18,553 nt of DNA, from contig CAMVBO010000005.1 in the NCBI GenBank assembly GCA_947165745.1, positions 1 through 18,553 of the forward strand. Reading direction: 5' to 3'. A model generated the notes under the pieces. That model searched no databases and was not told the DNA's origin. It saw only the letters and a program-made list of their open reading frames with translations. The stretch comes from an uncultured Clostridia bacterium. GTDB taxonomy: Bacteria > Bacillota_A > Clostridia > Christensenellales > Aristaeellaceae. Each line of letters opens with the position of its first letter. The stretch's first letter is position 1. The position numbers and the translations under genes were made by a program. Of the stretch, positions 11,888 to 18,553 are shown piece by piece.

Positions 11888-12748
11888 ATGCTTAGAATCC
11901 GAGTAAACATTGCATCCGCAGAAATCGTAGAGACCGAGAAGATTACAGCCGGGCGGGTGGGCCTGCGATGCGGCTTTACGTTTGACAGTGCGTGGGACGG
12001 GCTTGCCAAGACGGCCGTCGTCAGCGGCGTGGTGCGGCGGGACAGGGTGCTCGTCGGGGACGAGATCGAAGTGCCGGGCGAATGTCTGATCAAAGAGAAC
12101 TTCTTGCTCCGGATCGGCGTGGTGGGCAAGAATGGAGACGGCACTGTGGTGATCCCTACAGTCTGGGCGAATTTCGGGAAGATCCTGCCCTCTGCGGAGG
12201 AAAGCGGAGAAACCCCGGCAGAGCCCACGCCGGACGTGGTGGCGCAGATCCAGCAGAACAGCGCCAATGCTCTGCTGCTGGCGCAGCGCGTGATGCAGAT
12301 GGCTGAGGACGGTGAGTTTAACGGCGAGGACGGCACAGACGGCAACGGCGTGTGGTACACAACGGGGCGCATCTCCGGCGATGAGAACCCGTTCGTGCGC
12401 CGCCGTGACCTCATCGGGCGCGAGGGCGCTACCGTGCAGGTGCATGATATGCTGTTTGCTCCAGACGTGGGATACGAGGGAGGGCCGACAACGCTCTATG
12501 AGATCGTCGATGTCGGCATAGCTTGTACACTCAAGCGCCTCTGCAAGATGCAAGGCACCAACGGAACCGACGGCGCATCCGCCTACGAGATCGCCGTAGC
12601 GCATGGCTATGAGGGCACGGAAGATGAGTGGCTTGCAAGTCTCAAGGGTGCGCCGGGCAGCGATTATGTGCTGACGAGCGCGGACAAGGCCGAAATTGCA
12701 TCGCTTGTGCTTGCTGATCTGCCCACCTGGGACGGAGGTGACTACTGA
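11888..12748 (+). CDS. Tail fibre-base/minor structural protein, 286 aa
   Basis: The N-terminal about 100 residues form a beta-rich module (MLRIRVNIASAEIV, TFDSAWDGLAKTAVVSG, VVIPTVWANFGKI), a pattern I associate with fibre-attachment domains of gut Bacillota phages. A helical linker (115-140) and two Gly-x-x stretches (EDGTDGNG about 147-154; GTNGTDGAS about 223-231) follow. After the second comes AYEIAVAHGYEGTEDEWLAS, a common fibre repeat unit. The C-terminus ends YVLTSADKAEIASLVLADLP. The start is preceded by GAGGTG. Its stop overlaps the next ATG as TGATG. The role in the virion is inferred from architecture. Confidence 0.7.
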   Translation: MLRIRVNIASAEIVETEKITAGRVGLRCGFTFDSAWDGLAKTAVVSGVVRRDRVLVGDEIEVPGECLIKENFLLRIGVVGKNGDGTVVIPTVWANFGKILPSAEESGETPAEPTPDVVAQIQQNSANALLLAQRVMQMAEDGEFNGEDGTDGNGVWYTTGRISGDENPFVRRRDLIGREGATVQVHDMLFAPDVGYEGGPTTLYEIVDVGIACTLKRLCKMQGTNGTDGASAYEIAVAHGYEGTEDEWLASLKGAPGSDYVLTSADKAEIASLVLADLPTWDGGDY

Positions 12749-15099
12749 TGGCATACGACAAAGCAGTGGACAGCGCCGCGCTGAACGACGCGCTGGACTA
12801 TACCGCCGACAGAATCCGGGTTAAGCTGGGCAACTCAAACTCGATCCATTTTGACCTGGAAAACGGCCTCGGTTTCGGTGACGCCGTCAATGCGATCCCG
12901 GCGATCCCGGCCTATCTGGGGCACATGCGGATCACCCCGGAGACCAATATACGCTCGGTGCAAATTCCCATCGGAGATGCACATACAGTCCTCATCTCGT
13001 CTACACACGATTTTGTTGCAAGATCATATACATCGGCGGTCGGTGGGATTGTATATGTGACGAGCTCGGGTAGCGTTTATACAACCGTCTCGCGTATGCT
13101 GACCATAACCACCAGCGGCAATATCAGTTATACCGCAAGCAACGGCAGCGGGCAGAACTGGCACATAAGTGACGGCGTGCTGACGATCTCCAACACCTCC
13201 GGCTTTGTCTTTGCGGCTGGCTTGCCCTATGCCTTCTTCTGGCTTGGGGGGGGAGGGAGACTGATGGCACAGATCACAGGTGCGCAAAACGAAAGAGTCT
13301 TCTCCATCCAGAAGTGGCTGGGGCTGAACCAGAACCCGGACGGCGACACGAAGCTCAAAATGGGCGAGGCGGCGTCCATGCGGAACTGGAAGGTAACGCG
13401 AGACGGCAACCTGCAGAAGCGACCCGGCACCCGAGAAGTGCTGCACATCGGCGCGGAGCCGGTGGAGGCTGTTTGGACAGGCTTCGTGGCGGAGCAGGAA
13501 GTCGTGATGGCCGTGTGCGGCGGAAAGCTCTACCGCTGTGCCCAGGGAGGCACCTGGAGCCTGACAGAGATCGGGACTGTGCCCTTGACGGTTGCAAGCC
13601 ACAAGCCCCACATGTTCGGCTTCGGCGGGAAGCTGTGGCTGATCGCCTACGGGGACTACTACTGCTGGGACGGGACGAGCTTTGGCCGGGTAGAGGGCTA
13701 TGTTCCTCTGGTGGCTGTTGCCATCCCGCCGGACGGCGGCGGCGAGCTGCTGGAGCAGGTGAACAAGCTCAACGGCAAGCGTCGGGTCTGGATCTCCCCC
13801 AACGGCACGGGCACCAAGTTCCTGTTGCCGGAGGACGGCACGATCACCGCAATCGACTATGTGAAGAACCTGGGCACGGACACGAATGTCCCGGACACGG
13901 ACTACACTGTAGACCTGGCAGAGGGCAGCGTGACCTTTGCCAGCGCTCCGGCAGAGAGCGTGAACAGCTACGAGATCGCCTGGACGGTGAGCGAGACCTT
14001 CCGCAGCGAAGTGACGGCCATGTGCTACAGCGAGACCTACAACGGGACGCAGGACACGCGGGTGTTCCTCTACGGTGACGGCGGAAGCGAAGCGCTCTAT
14101 TCCGAGGTGGACTACTGGGGAATTGCCAGGGCGGACTACTTCCCGGATCTGAACGAGGTGCGGGTGGGTGTGAAGAACACGCCCATCACCGGGATGATTC
14201 GACAGTATTCCCGGCTGGTGGTCTTCAAGACGGACGGCGCCTGGAGCATCCAGTACGGCACGATCACCGACGCGGACGGCAGCGCCTGGGCGGGCTTTTA
14301 TGTGTCGCCGCTGAACCGCACCATCGGCAACGACGCCATGGGGCAGGTGCAGTTGGTGCTGAATAACCCGGTGACGCTGTTCGGCTCCGACCTGTACGAG
14401 TGGAAGTCCGGCAGTTTCGGAAATCTGACCAACGACGAGCGGCAGGCCAGACGTATCTCCGACCGGGTGTACCAGGCACTGAGCGAGATGGGGCTGCGCT
14501 CCTGCCGGGCTTACGACGACAACTACCACCAGGAATACTACATCTTCAGCCCGAGCACGCAGGAAGCGCTCTGCTGGAACTACGCAGCGGACGCCTGGTA
14601 CTACTACGACAGCTTTCCGATGTACAGTCCCTTCGTATACCGGGGCGAGCTGTACTACGGCTCTATGGCCGGAGGCATCCAGCACGTCAGCACGAACTAC
14701 GCCTATGACAAGATCGGCAGCGGCGAGGTGCAGCCAATCGACTGCTACTGGTCAAGCGGCAGCATGTCGTTCGGCGCGGACTACCAGCGCAAGTACAGCG
14801 CCATGATCTGGCTTGGCATCAAGCCGGAGACCAAGGGCGAGGTCTGGGTGACGGTGGAGACGGACAAGAGCGTCAGCTACCAGGAGAAGGTGGTGACGTC
14901 GGCGCTCTTCGGCTTCGACAACGTGGACTTTGAGAACTTCACCTTCGAGACAAACCGGAAGCCGCAGATGAAACGGCTCAAGATCAAGGCCAAGAAGTTC
15001 GTCTTCTACAATCTGATCCTGAAGAGCAACAACGCGAACGCGGGCGCCACCGTGACCAGCGCAGACATGCGTGTGCGCTTTACGGGCTACAGCAAGTGA
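12748..15099 (+). CDS. Continuous frame fusing a small tail protein to a tail stabilisation protein, 783 aa
   Basis: As read, one frame spans two unlike parts. Residues 1-172 (MAYDKAVDSAALNDALDYTA, beta-rich, ending FAAGLPYAFFWLGG) look like a small fibre-associated protein. From Met173 the sequence has the standard opening of a tail stabilisation protein (see 13264-15099). The join lies in a run of eight G (13246-13253) directly before a strong ribosome site and ATG. With seven G the first part would stop at TGA 13262-13264, overlapping that ATG as TGATG, exactly the junction used by the gene before it. So two genes is the more likely ancestral state, and this entry is the literal reading. 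The start at 12748 is supported by GGAGGTGA. Confidence 0.6.
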   Translation: MAYDKAVDSAALNDALDYTADRIRVKLGNSNSIHFDLENGLGFGDAVNAIPAIPAYLGHMRITPETNIRSVQIPIGDAHTVLISSTHDFVARSYTSAVGGIVYVTSSGSVYTTVSRMLTITTSGNISYTASNGSGQNWHISDGVLTISNTSGFVFAAGLPYAFFWLGGGGRLMAQITGAQNERVFSIQKWLGLNQNPDGDTKLKMGEAASMRNWKVTRDGNLQKRPGTREVLHIGAEPVEAVWTGFVAEQEVVMAVCGGKLYRCAQGGTWSLTEIGTVPLTVASHKPHMFGFGGKLWLIAYGDYYCWDGTSFGRVEGYVPLVAVAIPPDGGGELLEQVNKLNGKRRVWISPNGTGTKFLLPEDGTITAIDYVKNLGTDTNVPDTDYTVDLAEGSVTFASAPAESVNSYEIAWTVSETFRSEVTAMCYSETYNGTQDTRVFLYGDGGSEALYSEVDYWGIARADYFPDLNEVRVGVKNTPITGMIRQYSRLVVFKTDGAWSIQYGTITDADGSAWAGFYVSPLNRTIGNDAMGQVQLVLNNPVTLFGSDLYEWKSGSFGNLTNDERQARRISDRVYQALSEMGLRSCRAYDDNYHQEYYIFSPSTQEALCWNYAADAWYYYDSFPMYSPFVYRGELYYGSMAGGIQHVSTNYAYDKIGSGEVQPIDCYWSSGSMSFGADYQRKYSAMIWLGIKPETKGEVWVTVETDKSVSYQEKVVTSALFGFDNVDFENFTFETNRKPQMKRLKIKAKKFVFYNLILKSNNANAGATVTSADMRVRFTGYSK
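13246..13253 (+). other. Eight-G homopolymer at a gene junction
   Basis: Eight consecutive G, followed by AGGGAG and the ATG at 13264. One G fewer separates the upstream frame (ends WLGGEGD) from the downstream gene; one more sends the upstream frame into a third reading frame. It may be a sequencing or assembly indel, a slippage site, or a phase-variable tract. Confidence 0.7.
13264..15099 (+). CDS. Phage tail stabilisation protein (P22 gp10-like), 611 aa
   Basis: Reads MAQITGAQNERVFSIQKWLG, then DGDTKLKMGEAASMRNWKVT and GNLQKRPGT, the opening expected for podovirus stabilisation proteins that close the portal/tail hub. The body has repeated beta-strand blades with aromatic YYCWDG, SRLVVFKTDGAWSIQYG and LNNPVTLFGSDLYEWKS motifs, suggesting a propeller-like fold, and ends NNANAGATVTSADMRVRFTG. 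A GGAGGGAG ribosome site is 7 bases from the ATG, so separate translation is expected whatever the state of the G tract. The match to the gp10 family is by pattern and position; the length exceeds P22 gp10 (about 470). Confidence 0.72.
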   Translation: MAQITGAQNERVFSIQKWLGLNQNPDGDTKLKMGEAASMRNWKVTRDGNLQKRPGTREVLHIGAEPVEAVWTGFVAEQEVVMAVCGGKLYRCAQGGTWSLTEIGTVPLTVASHKPHMFGFGGKLWLIAYGDYYCWDGTSFGRVEGYVPLVAVAIPPDGGGELLEQVNKLNGKRRVWISPNGTGTKFLLPEDGTITAIDYVKNLGTDTNVPDTDYTVDLAEGSVTFASAPAESVNSYEIAWTVSETFRSEVTAMCYSETYNGTQDTRVFLYGDGGSEALYSEVDYWGIARADYFPDLNEVRVGVKNTPITGMIRQYSRLVVFKTDGAWSIQYGTITDADGSAWAGFYVSPLNRTIGNDAMGQVQLVLNNPVTLFGSDLYEWKSGSFGNLTNDERQARRISDRVYQALSEMGLRSCRAYDDNYHQEYYIFSPSTQEALCWNYAADAWYYYDSFPMYSPFVYRGELYYGSMAGGIQHVSTNYAYDKIGSGEVQPIDCYWSSGSMSFGADYQRKYSAMIWLGIKPETKGEVWVTVETDKSVSYQEKVVTSALFGFDNVDFENFTFETNRKPQMKRLKIKAKKFVFYNLILKSNNANAGATVTSADMRVRFTGYSK

Positions 15100-15108
15100 G
15101 GTTTGAAT

Positions 15109-15963
15109 ATGGCATTTACAAGAGTTGACAACAGCGCGAGCCTTGTTTCGCAGCTGGACAACAAGCCGAATCTGATGACAGGGATGACACCTACAAAGTT
15201 GAAGGCTTGGTTTGACGATCTCGGCCTTGCGCTGAAGAGCTACATCAACGAGACCCTTCTGGCAGAGCTGGAAGGCACGAGCGGCGCCGGGAACATCGGG
15301 ATCGACGTCATTACCGGGCTGACGGCGGCAACGGTACAAGGGGCGCTGGCGGAGCTGAAGGAAGCGATTGATGGCGCCACCACCGGACAGCTGCCCAACG
15401 GGAGCGTGAGTACCGCGAAGCTGGCGGACCTGGCTGTCACCACGGAGAAGTTGGGCGAGCTGGCCGTAGCTACCGCGAAGCTGGCAGACGCAGCGGTGAC
15501 TGCAGCAAAGCTGGCGGCTGGCGCTGTGGAAACCACAAAGCTGGCTAACGGAGCTGTGACCGAAGAGAAGATCGCCGCTGCTGCCGTGAGCGCGGACAAG
15601 CTCAGCGCAGGCGCAGTTACCACAGAAAAGCTGGCGAATAGCCTGCGGGTTCCCATTGCGAAGGGCGGCACCGGCACCACGGTTGGTGCGCAGGTTCCCA
15701 TCAACGCCGAAGTTGTTACTCTGCTCGGCGGCACCACGAACGCATGGACGCAGGACGGCACGGTGTACACGCAGGACGCGGAGATCACCGGGATGCTTGC
15801 GAACAGCAAATTCGTCGCATCCCCCGCAGATCCGTCCAGTTGGGACATCGCTTTGGACGCGAATCTGAAGTCGCCCACGGCGGGCACGGGCAAGCTGACC
15901 TTCGTGTGCGACGAGTGCCCCGCCAGCGGGAAAGACATCTCCGTGACGGTGTATTGGTGGTGA
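15109..15963 (+). CDS. Tail fibre protein with decapeptide repeats, 284 aa
   Basis: The N-terminus (MAFTRVDNSASLVSQLDNKP, about 1-60) is probably the attachment part. Residues 99-178 hold eight tandem ten-residue repeats of the form AV-(T/S)-x-x-KLA-x-x, a shaft-type repeat. VPIAKGGTGTT follows (181-191), a motif common in tail fibres, then a beta-rich C-terminal domain ending SGKDISVTVYWW. The start is ATG 15109 with GAGG 7 bases upstream; an in-frame TTG at 15103 is less likely. It is followed at once by the glycine-rich protein, probably its tip or partner. Confidence 0.82.
   Translation: MAFTRVDNSASLVSQLDNKPNLMTGMTPTKLKAWFDDLGLALKSYINETLLAELEGTSGAGNIGIDVITGLTAATVQGALAELKEAIDGATTGQLPNGSVSTAKLADLAVTTEKLGELAVATAKLADAAVTAAKLAAGAVETTKLANGAVTEEKIAAAAVSADKLSAGAVTTEKLANSLRVPIAKGGTGTTVGAQVPINAEVVTLLGGTTNAWTQDGTVYTQDAEITGMLANSKFVASPADPSSWDIALDANLKSPTAGTGKLTFVCDECPASGKDISVTVYWW
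15403..15642 (+). repeat. Eight tandem 30-base repeats encoding fibre decapeptides
   Basis: Encodes residues 99-178 of the fibre protein: SVSTAKLADL, AVTTEKLGEL, AVATAKLADA, AVTAAKLAAG, AVETTKLANG, AVTEEKIAAA, AVSADKLSAG, AVTTEKLANS. The repeats are diverged at the base level. Repeat number could change by recombination. Confidence 0.75.
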
Positions 15964-15968
15964 CGGCT

Positions 15969-16790
15969 ATGGGAGTGTGGATGGGCCCGATGGGCGGAGG
16001 GCAGCCGATTACGCAAGCAGACATCAGTTATTCCGGCAGCATGAGCTTTGCTTCCAGCGGGAAGAACTGGGAGATTGCACTGAAAAGCGGCAGCGCAGCC
16101 GCGTTACGTTTCCTGAAAAACCCAGGCAAGGTAGACATCTTCTTGGTAGCTGGCGGCCAGAGTGCTTACGCCTTTACACCGCAGGAGAGCGCCTACCAAG
16201 GGCCGTCTCACGGTGGCTATGGCGGCAACGGCGGCGAATGCGTGACGCAGACGGTGAAGCTGCAGAAAGGAACGGATTATTCCGTGACTGTAGGAGGCAG
16301 CGACGAAAACAGTTCTATCGTTGTCGGCAACACAACCTACACAGCGAGAAGTGGCTATGGTGCCGCTGGCGGCGAGGGTGCAGTCGTGCAAAGCTCCGTG
16401 AGCAAGCAGCCGGAAGACGGGACTGACGGCTTTTTCGCTTACGGCGAGCAAACAGACACGCTGCTGCTTTCCGAATTTGCCGGACATAAATTCGGCGCAG
16501 GTGGTGCAGGAGGCAGCGCACACTGCGGCAGCTCCGGCGCATACAGCAGCGGCTCGCTGGGCGGCGAGAGCAACGGCGCGGAGCATCAGTATGGCAAAGG
16601 CGGCCGTTACATGGTCGGCTATACCGGCGCAGTAAACGGGACGGACGGCTTTGCCAACCACGGACAGGGCGGCGGTGCCGCTGCCTATTGGTGGACTGGC
16701 AGCACGTCCCGTCATGGCGATGGCACCGCGAATGCGCAGGGCAAAGGCGGCAGCGGCATCATCATCATTCGGAACCACAGGGGGGATTGA
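15969..16790 (+). CDS. Glycine-rich tail adhesin, 273 aa
   Basis: Start chosen at ATG 15969 (MGVWMGPMGGGQPITQADIS), 5 bases after the fibre stop; ATG 15981 is an alternative. A beta-rich N-terminal part (about 20-60, with FLKNPGKVDIFLVAGG) leads into a long glycine-rich region (GPSHGGYGGNGGE, GAGGAGGSAHCGSSG, GKGGSGIIII). This is the arrangement of phage glycine-rich adhesins that form the receptor-binding tip, with the Gly-rich part folding as polyglycine II-like bundles in known examples. It is a likely host-range determinant, inferred from position and composition. Confidence 0.75.
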   Translation: MGVWMGPMGGGQPITQADISYSGSMSFASSGKNWEIALKSGSAAALRFLKNPGKVDIFLVAGGQSAYAFTPQESAYQGPSHGGYGGNGGECVTQTVKLQKGTDYSVTVGGSDENSSIVVGNTTYTARSGYGAAGGEGAVVQSSVSKQPEDGTDGFFAYGEQTDTLLLSEFAGHKFGAGGAGGSAHCGSSGAYSSGSLGGESNGAEHQYGKGGRYMVGYTGAVNGTDGFANHGQGGGAAAYWWTGSTSRHGDGTANAQGKGGSGIIIIRNHRGD

Positions 16791-16791
16791 T

Positions 16792-17877
16792 ATGGCAACT
16801 CTCGAAGAAGAATACAAGAACTATCAGCAGACGCAGAACACCGACCAGATCAACAGCATGTACGACGCCCAGAAGCAGTCGCAGCTTGCCGGTCTGGAGA
16901 GCGCCTACAACCAGAGCATGTCCAACGCTCAGGCGGCGCGTGACGCGATCCCCCAGCAGTACCAGGCCAGGGCGAACGACCTTGCCACGCAGTACGAGCG
17001 GCAGCGGCGCAACCTGAACCAGCAGGCAGCGGCAAACGGGCTGAACACCGGCGCCGGGAGCCAGATGCACCTTGCGCTGGGCAGCAATTTCCAGCGTGAC
17101 TACGGCGGCATTCGCACCGCGCAGCAGCAGGCACTGGACACCGCCGACCGAGGCATCCGGGATCTGCAGAGCGCTTACCAGAGCAAGGTACAGCAGGCCG
17201 TGGCGAACAACGACTACGAACGGGCACAGGCGCTGCTGGCGGAGTACAAGAACCAGTATCAGCGGCAGCTCCAGCAAGCCCAGACCCTGGCAAGCTACGG
17301 CGACTTTTCCGCCTACCTGAATATCCCCGGCTACAGCCAGGGACAGGTGGACAACATGCGCAACGCCTGGATTGCATCGAACCCGCAGCTGGCCTACAAC
17401 ACCGGGGCGATCTCGGCCGAGCAGTATTACCAGATGACGGGCAAGTGGCCTGCCGGGTATACGCAGCCGGCGGCTGGCGGGTATACGCCCGGGTACACAC
17501 CCCAAACGCCCGAAACCCCGGAATCCGGTTCGCTCGTCGGCTCCATTTCCGACGCGCTTGCCGGAACGGCACCCGCAGTGATGGCGAATCCCTACAACCC
17601 GCTCGTTGCAGCGGCAGGAGCGGCTGGCAGTATCGCCGCAGGCGTTGTTGGACACTACACCGGAGCCGGGAACGGGAGCAACGCCGCGAACGGTCAGCAG
17701 CAAGCCCAGGCAAACCGGCTGCCTTATATCGGCATTGGCACCGGCAGCGGGCCGTATTACCGGGCCAGGAACTTCCAGCAGGTTGCTTCCGCCGACGCAG
17801 AGAACTACCTGCGTCAGATGCTGAACAGCGGGCAGATCACAGAGGAGCAGGCAAACCAGATCCGCAGAGGAGGCTAA
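16792..17877 (+). CDS. Probable internal virion/ejection protein, 361 aa
   Basis: Residues 1-180 are Gln/Ala-rich helical coiled-coil (MATLEEEYKNYQQTQNTDQ, QLAGLESAYNQSM, RQRRNLNQQAAANGL). A Pro/Gly-rich linker follows (about 223-246, repeated GYTPGYTPQTP), then a hydrophobic Gly/Ala segment (AAAGAAGSIAAGVVG, about 263-283) and a C-terminal helix (ENYLRQMLNSGQITEEQANQ). This layout, with an amphipathic helical body, a membrane-active segment and a place after the fibre genes, fits podovirus proteins ejected with DNA. The family is not named with certainty. Start ATG 16792 is preceded by GGGGGG. Confidence 0.6.
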   Translation: MATLEEEYKNYQQTQNTDQINSMYDAQKQSQLAGLESAYNQSMSNAQAARDAIPQQYQARANDLATQYERQRRNLNQQAAANGLNTGAGSQMHLALGSNFQRDYGGIRTAQQQALDTADRGIRDLQSAYQSKVQQAVANNDYERAQALLAEYKNQYQRQLQQAQTLASYGDFSAYLNIPGYSQGQVDNMRNAWIASNPQLAYNTGAISAEQYYQMTGKWPAGYTQPAAGGYTPGYTPQTPETPESGSLVGSISDALAGTAPAVMANPYNPLVAAAGAAGSIAAGVVGHYTGAGNGSNAANGQQQAQANRLPYIGIGTGSGPYYRARNFQQVASADAENYLRQMLNSGQITEEQANQIRRGG

Positions 17878-17883
17878 GCGCCT

Positions 17884-18553
17884 ATGAGCACTTACGACAA
17901 CATCCTGGAGGAATACCGACGGCGCAAAAACGGCGAAAGCGTGCCGCAGGCCACGGTACAGGAGCAGCAGCCCGCCCAGCAGCAGAGCAATGGCGCTGCC
18001 TACGACTCCGTGCTGCAGGAGTACCAGCGCCGCTTGCGCGGAGAAAGTCAGCCTACTCCGCAAGCCGCCGAAACCCAGCCGATCCACGCGCCTATGCCGC
18101 AGCCTGTGCAGACGGCAACGCCCGAGCGGGAGATGCAAGCCTCCGTACAGCGTAAGCCTCTCCCCTCTCCGCTGCGGGATCCCGGCAATCGGCTTGCGCG
18201 GCTGCAGGACGACACCACGCAACAGCAGGCGCAGACGCCGCAGAAGAGCTTTGCGAGCGATCCCTTCGGCTTTCTGTTCAATCAGCCCAAGCAGGCGCAG
18301 CAGCAGGCGGAAGAGGCGAAGCAGCCCAGCGACCCCACCGCAGAGGCCGGGCGCGGAAAGACACTTCCCGGCGGGCAGCGGATGGAGACGATAGACCCCG
18401 GCAGGCTGACGCAGGAGAGCGGAGCAGCCTTCGGAGCCGCTTTGAGTGCTGCGCAGACGCGGATTCAAGACCAGGGATCGGCGCAAAAGCAACAGCCGAT
18501 AGTCGCCGATCCGCAACGAGATCCAGGCAACCGGCTTGCGAGAATACAGGATG
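17884..18553 (+). CDS. 5' part of a Gln/Pro-rich repeat protein (runs off the window)
   Basis: The ATG at 17884 opens 223 codons with no stop before the window edge. The sequence is Gln/Pro/Arg-rich and looks disordered. Two internal duplications are visible: YDNILEEYRRRKNGES (4-19) with YDSVLQEYQRRLRGES (40-55), and RDPGNRLARLQD (98-109) with RDPGNRLARIQD (212-223). No catalytic domain is reached. From position after the probable ejection protein it may be the N-terminus of a large internal virion protein, but the rest is unseen. Spacing from the previous stop is 6 bases; GGAGG lies about 14 bases upstream. Confidence 0.75.
   Translation, partial: MSTYDNILEEYRRRKNGESVPQATVQEQQPAQQQSNGAAYDSVLQEYQRRLRGESQPTPQAAETQPIHAPMPQPVQTATPEREMQASVQRKPLPSPLRDPGNRLARLQDDTTQQQAQTPQKSFASDPFGFLFNQPKQAQQQAEEAKQPSDPTAEAGRGKTLPGGQRMETIDPGRLTQESGAAFGAALSAAQTRIQDQGSAQKQQPIVADPQRDPGNRLARIQD

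Noticed and set aside
13024..14685. 553-residue open frame on the minus strand
   Set aside because: It is antisense to the stabilisation protein, His/Val/Arg-rich, has no ribosome site, and is typical of shadow frames in GC-rich genes.
15403..15642. CRISPR-like array
   Set aside because: The 30-base periodicity is coding (decapeptide repeats), with no identical repeats or unique spacers.
16765..18516. 583-residue open frame on the minus strand
   Set aside because: Leu/Arg-rich shadow of two plus-strand virion genes with good ribosome sites; no domain is recognisable.

Overview
The window looks like part of a tailed, podovirus-type phage or prophage of a Gram-positive, GC-rich Bacillota host; a gut Clostridia/Oscillospiraceae-type host is my inference. 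The evidence is a complete head-packaging set (large terminase, P22-type portal, scaffold, HK97-fold capsid), a P22 gp10-like tail stabilisation protein, tail fibre and adhesin genes, a CHAP endolysin with XhlA/r1t-type holins, strong AGGAGG-type ribosome sites, and the absence of any tape measure, sheath or baseplate gene. No integrase, repressor or host gene is visible, so lytic versus prophage status is open.

Layout. Bases 1-1226 carry a minus-strand early operon of very small genes plus single-stranded DNA-binding protein (SSB). Bases 1246-1282 hold a divergent promoter region. A plus-strand zinc-ribbon protein (1305-1661) and a minus-strand unknown protein (1700-2125) converge on one bidirectional terminator (1653-1689). 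Bases 2126-3432 are a gene-poor control region with two mirror-image gene leaders, AT-rich dyads, short direct repeats, hairpins, one probable 49-residue membrane protein and an intrinsic terminator. Bases 3433-4169 are a tRNA array (Gly-UCC, Asn-GUU, Ser-GCU, Ser-UGA). Two tRNA-like structures lacking an anticodon arm sit between the Gly and Asn tRNAs.

From 4198 to the right edge all genes are on the plus strand and tightly packed: terL, a membrane/coiled-coil protein, portal, scaffold, major capsid protein, terminator, endolysin, two holins, a connector-like protein, a probable small terminase subunit, fibre-base proteins, the tail stabilisation protein, a decapeptide-repeat fibre, a glycine-rich adhesin, a probable internal virion protein, and the start of a Gln/Pro-rich repeat protein that runs off the window.

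How it works together: the terminase pair loads DNA through the portal into a scaffold-built capsid. Connector, stabilisation, fibre and adhesin proteins complete a short tail, and the lysis cassette sits inside the structural operon. The points most worth checking are an 8-G tract that fuses two apparently separate tail genes, the tRNA-like minihelices, the inverted pair of leaders at 2161-2500, and the displaced small-terminase gene.
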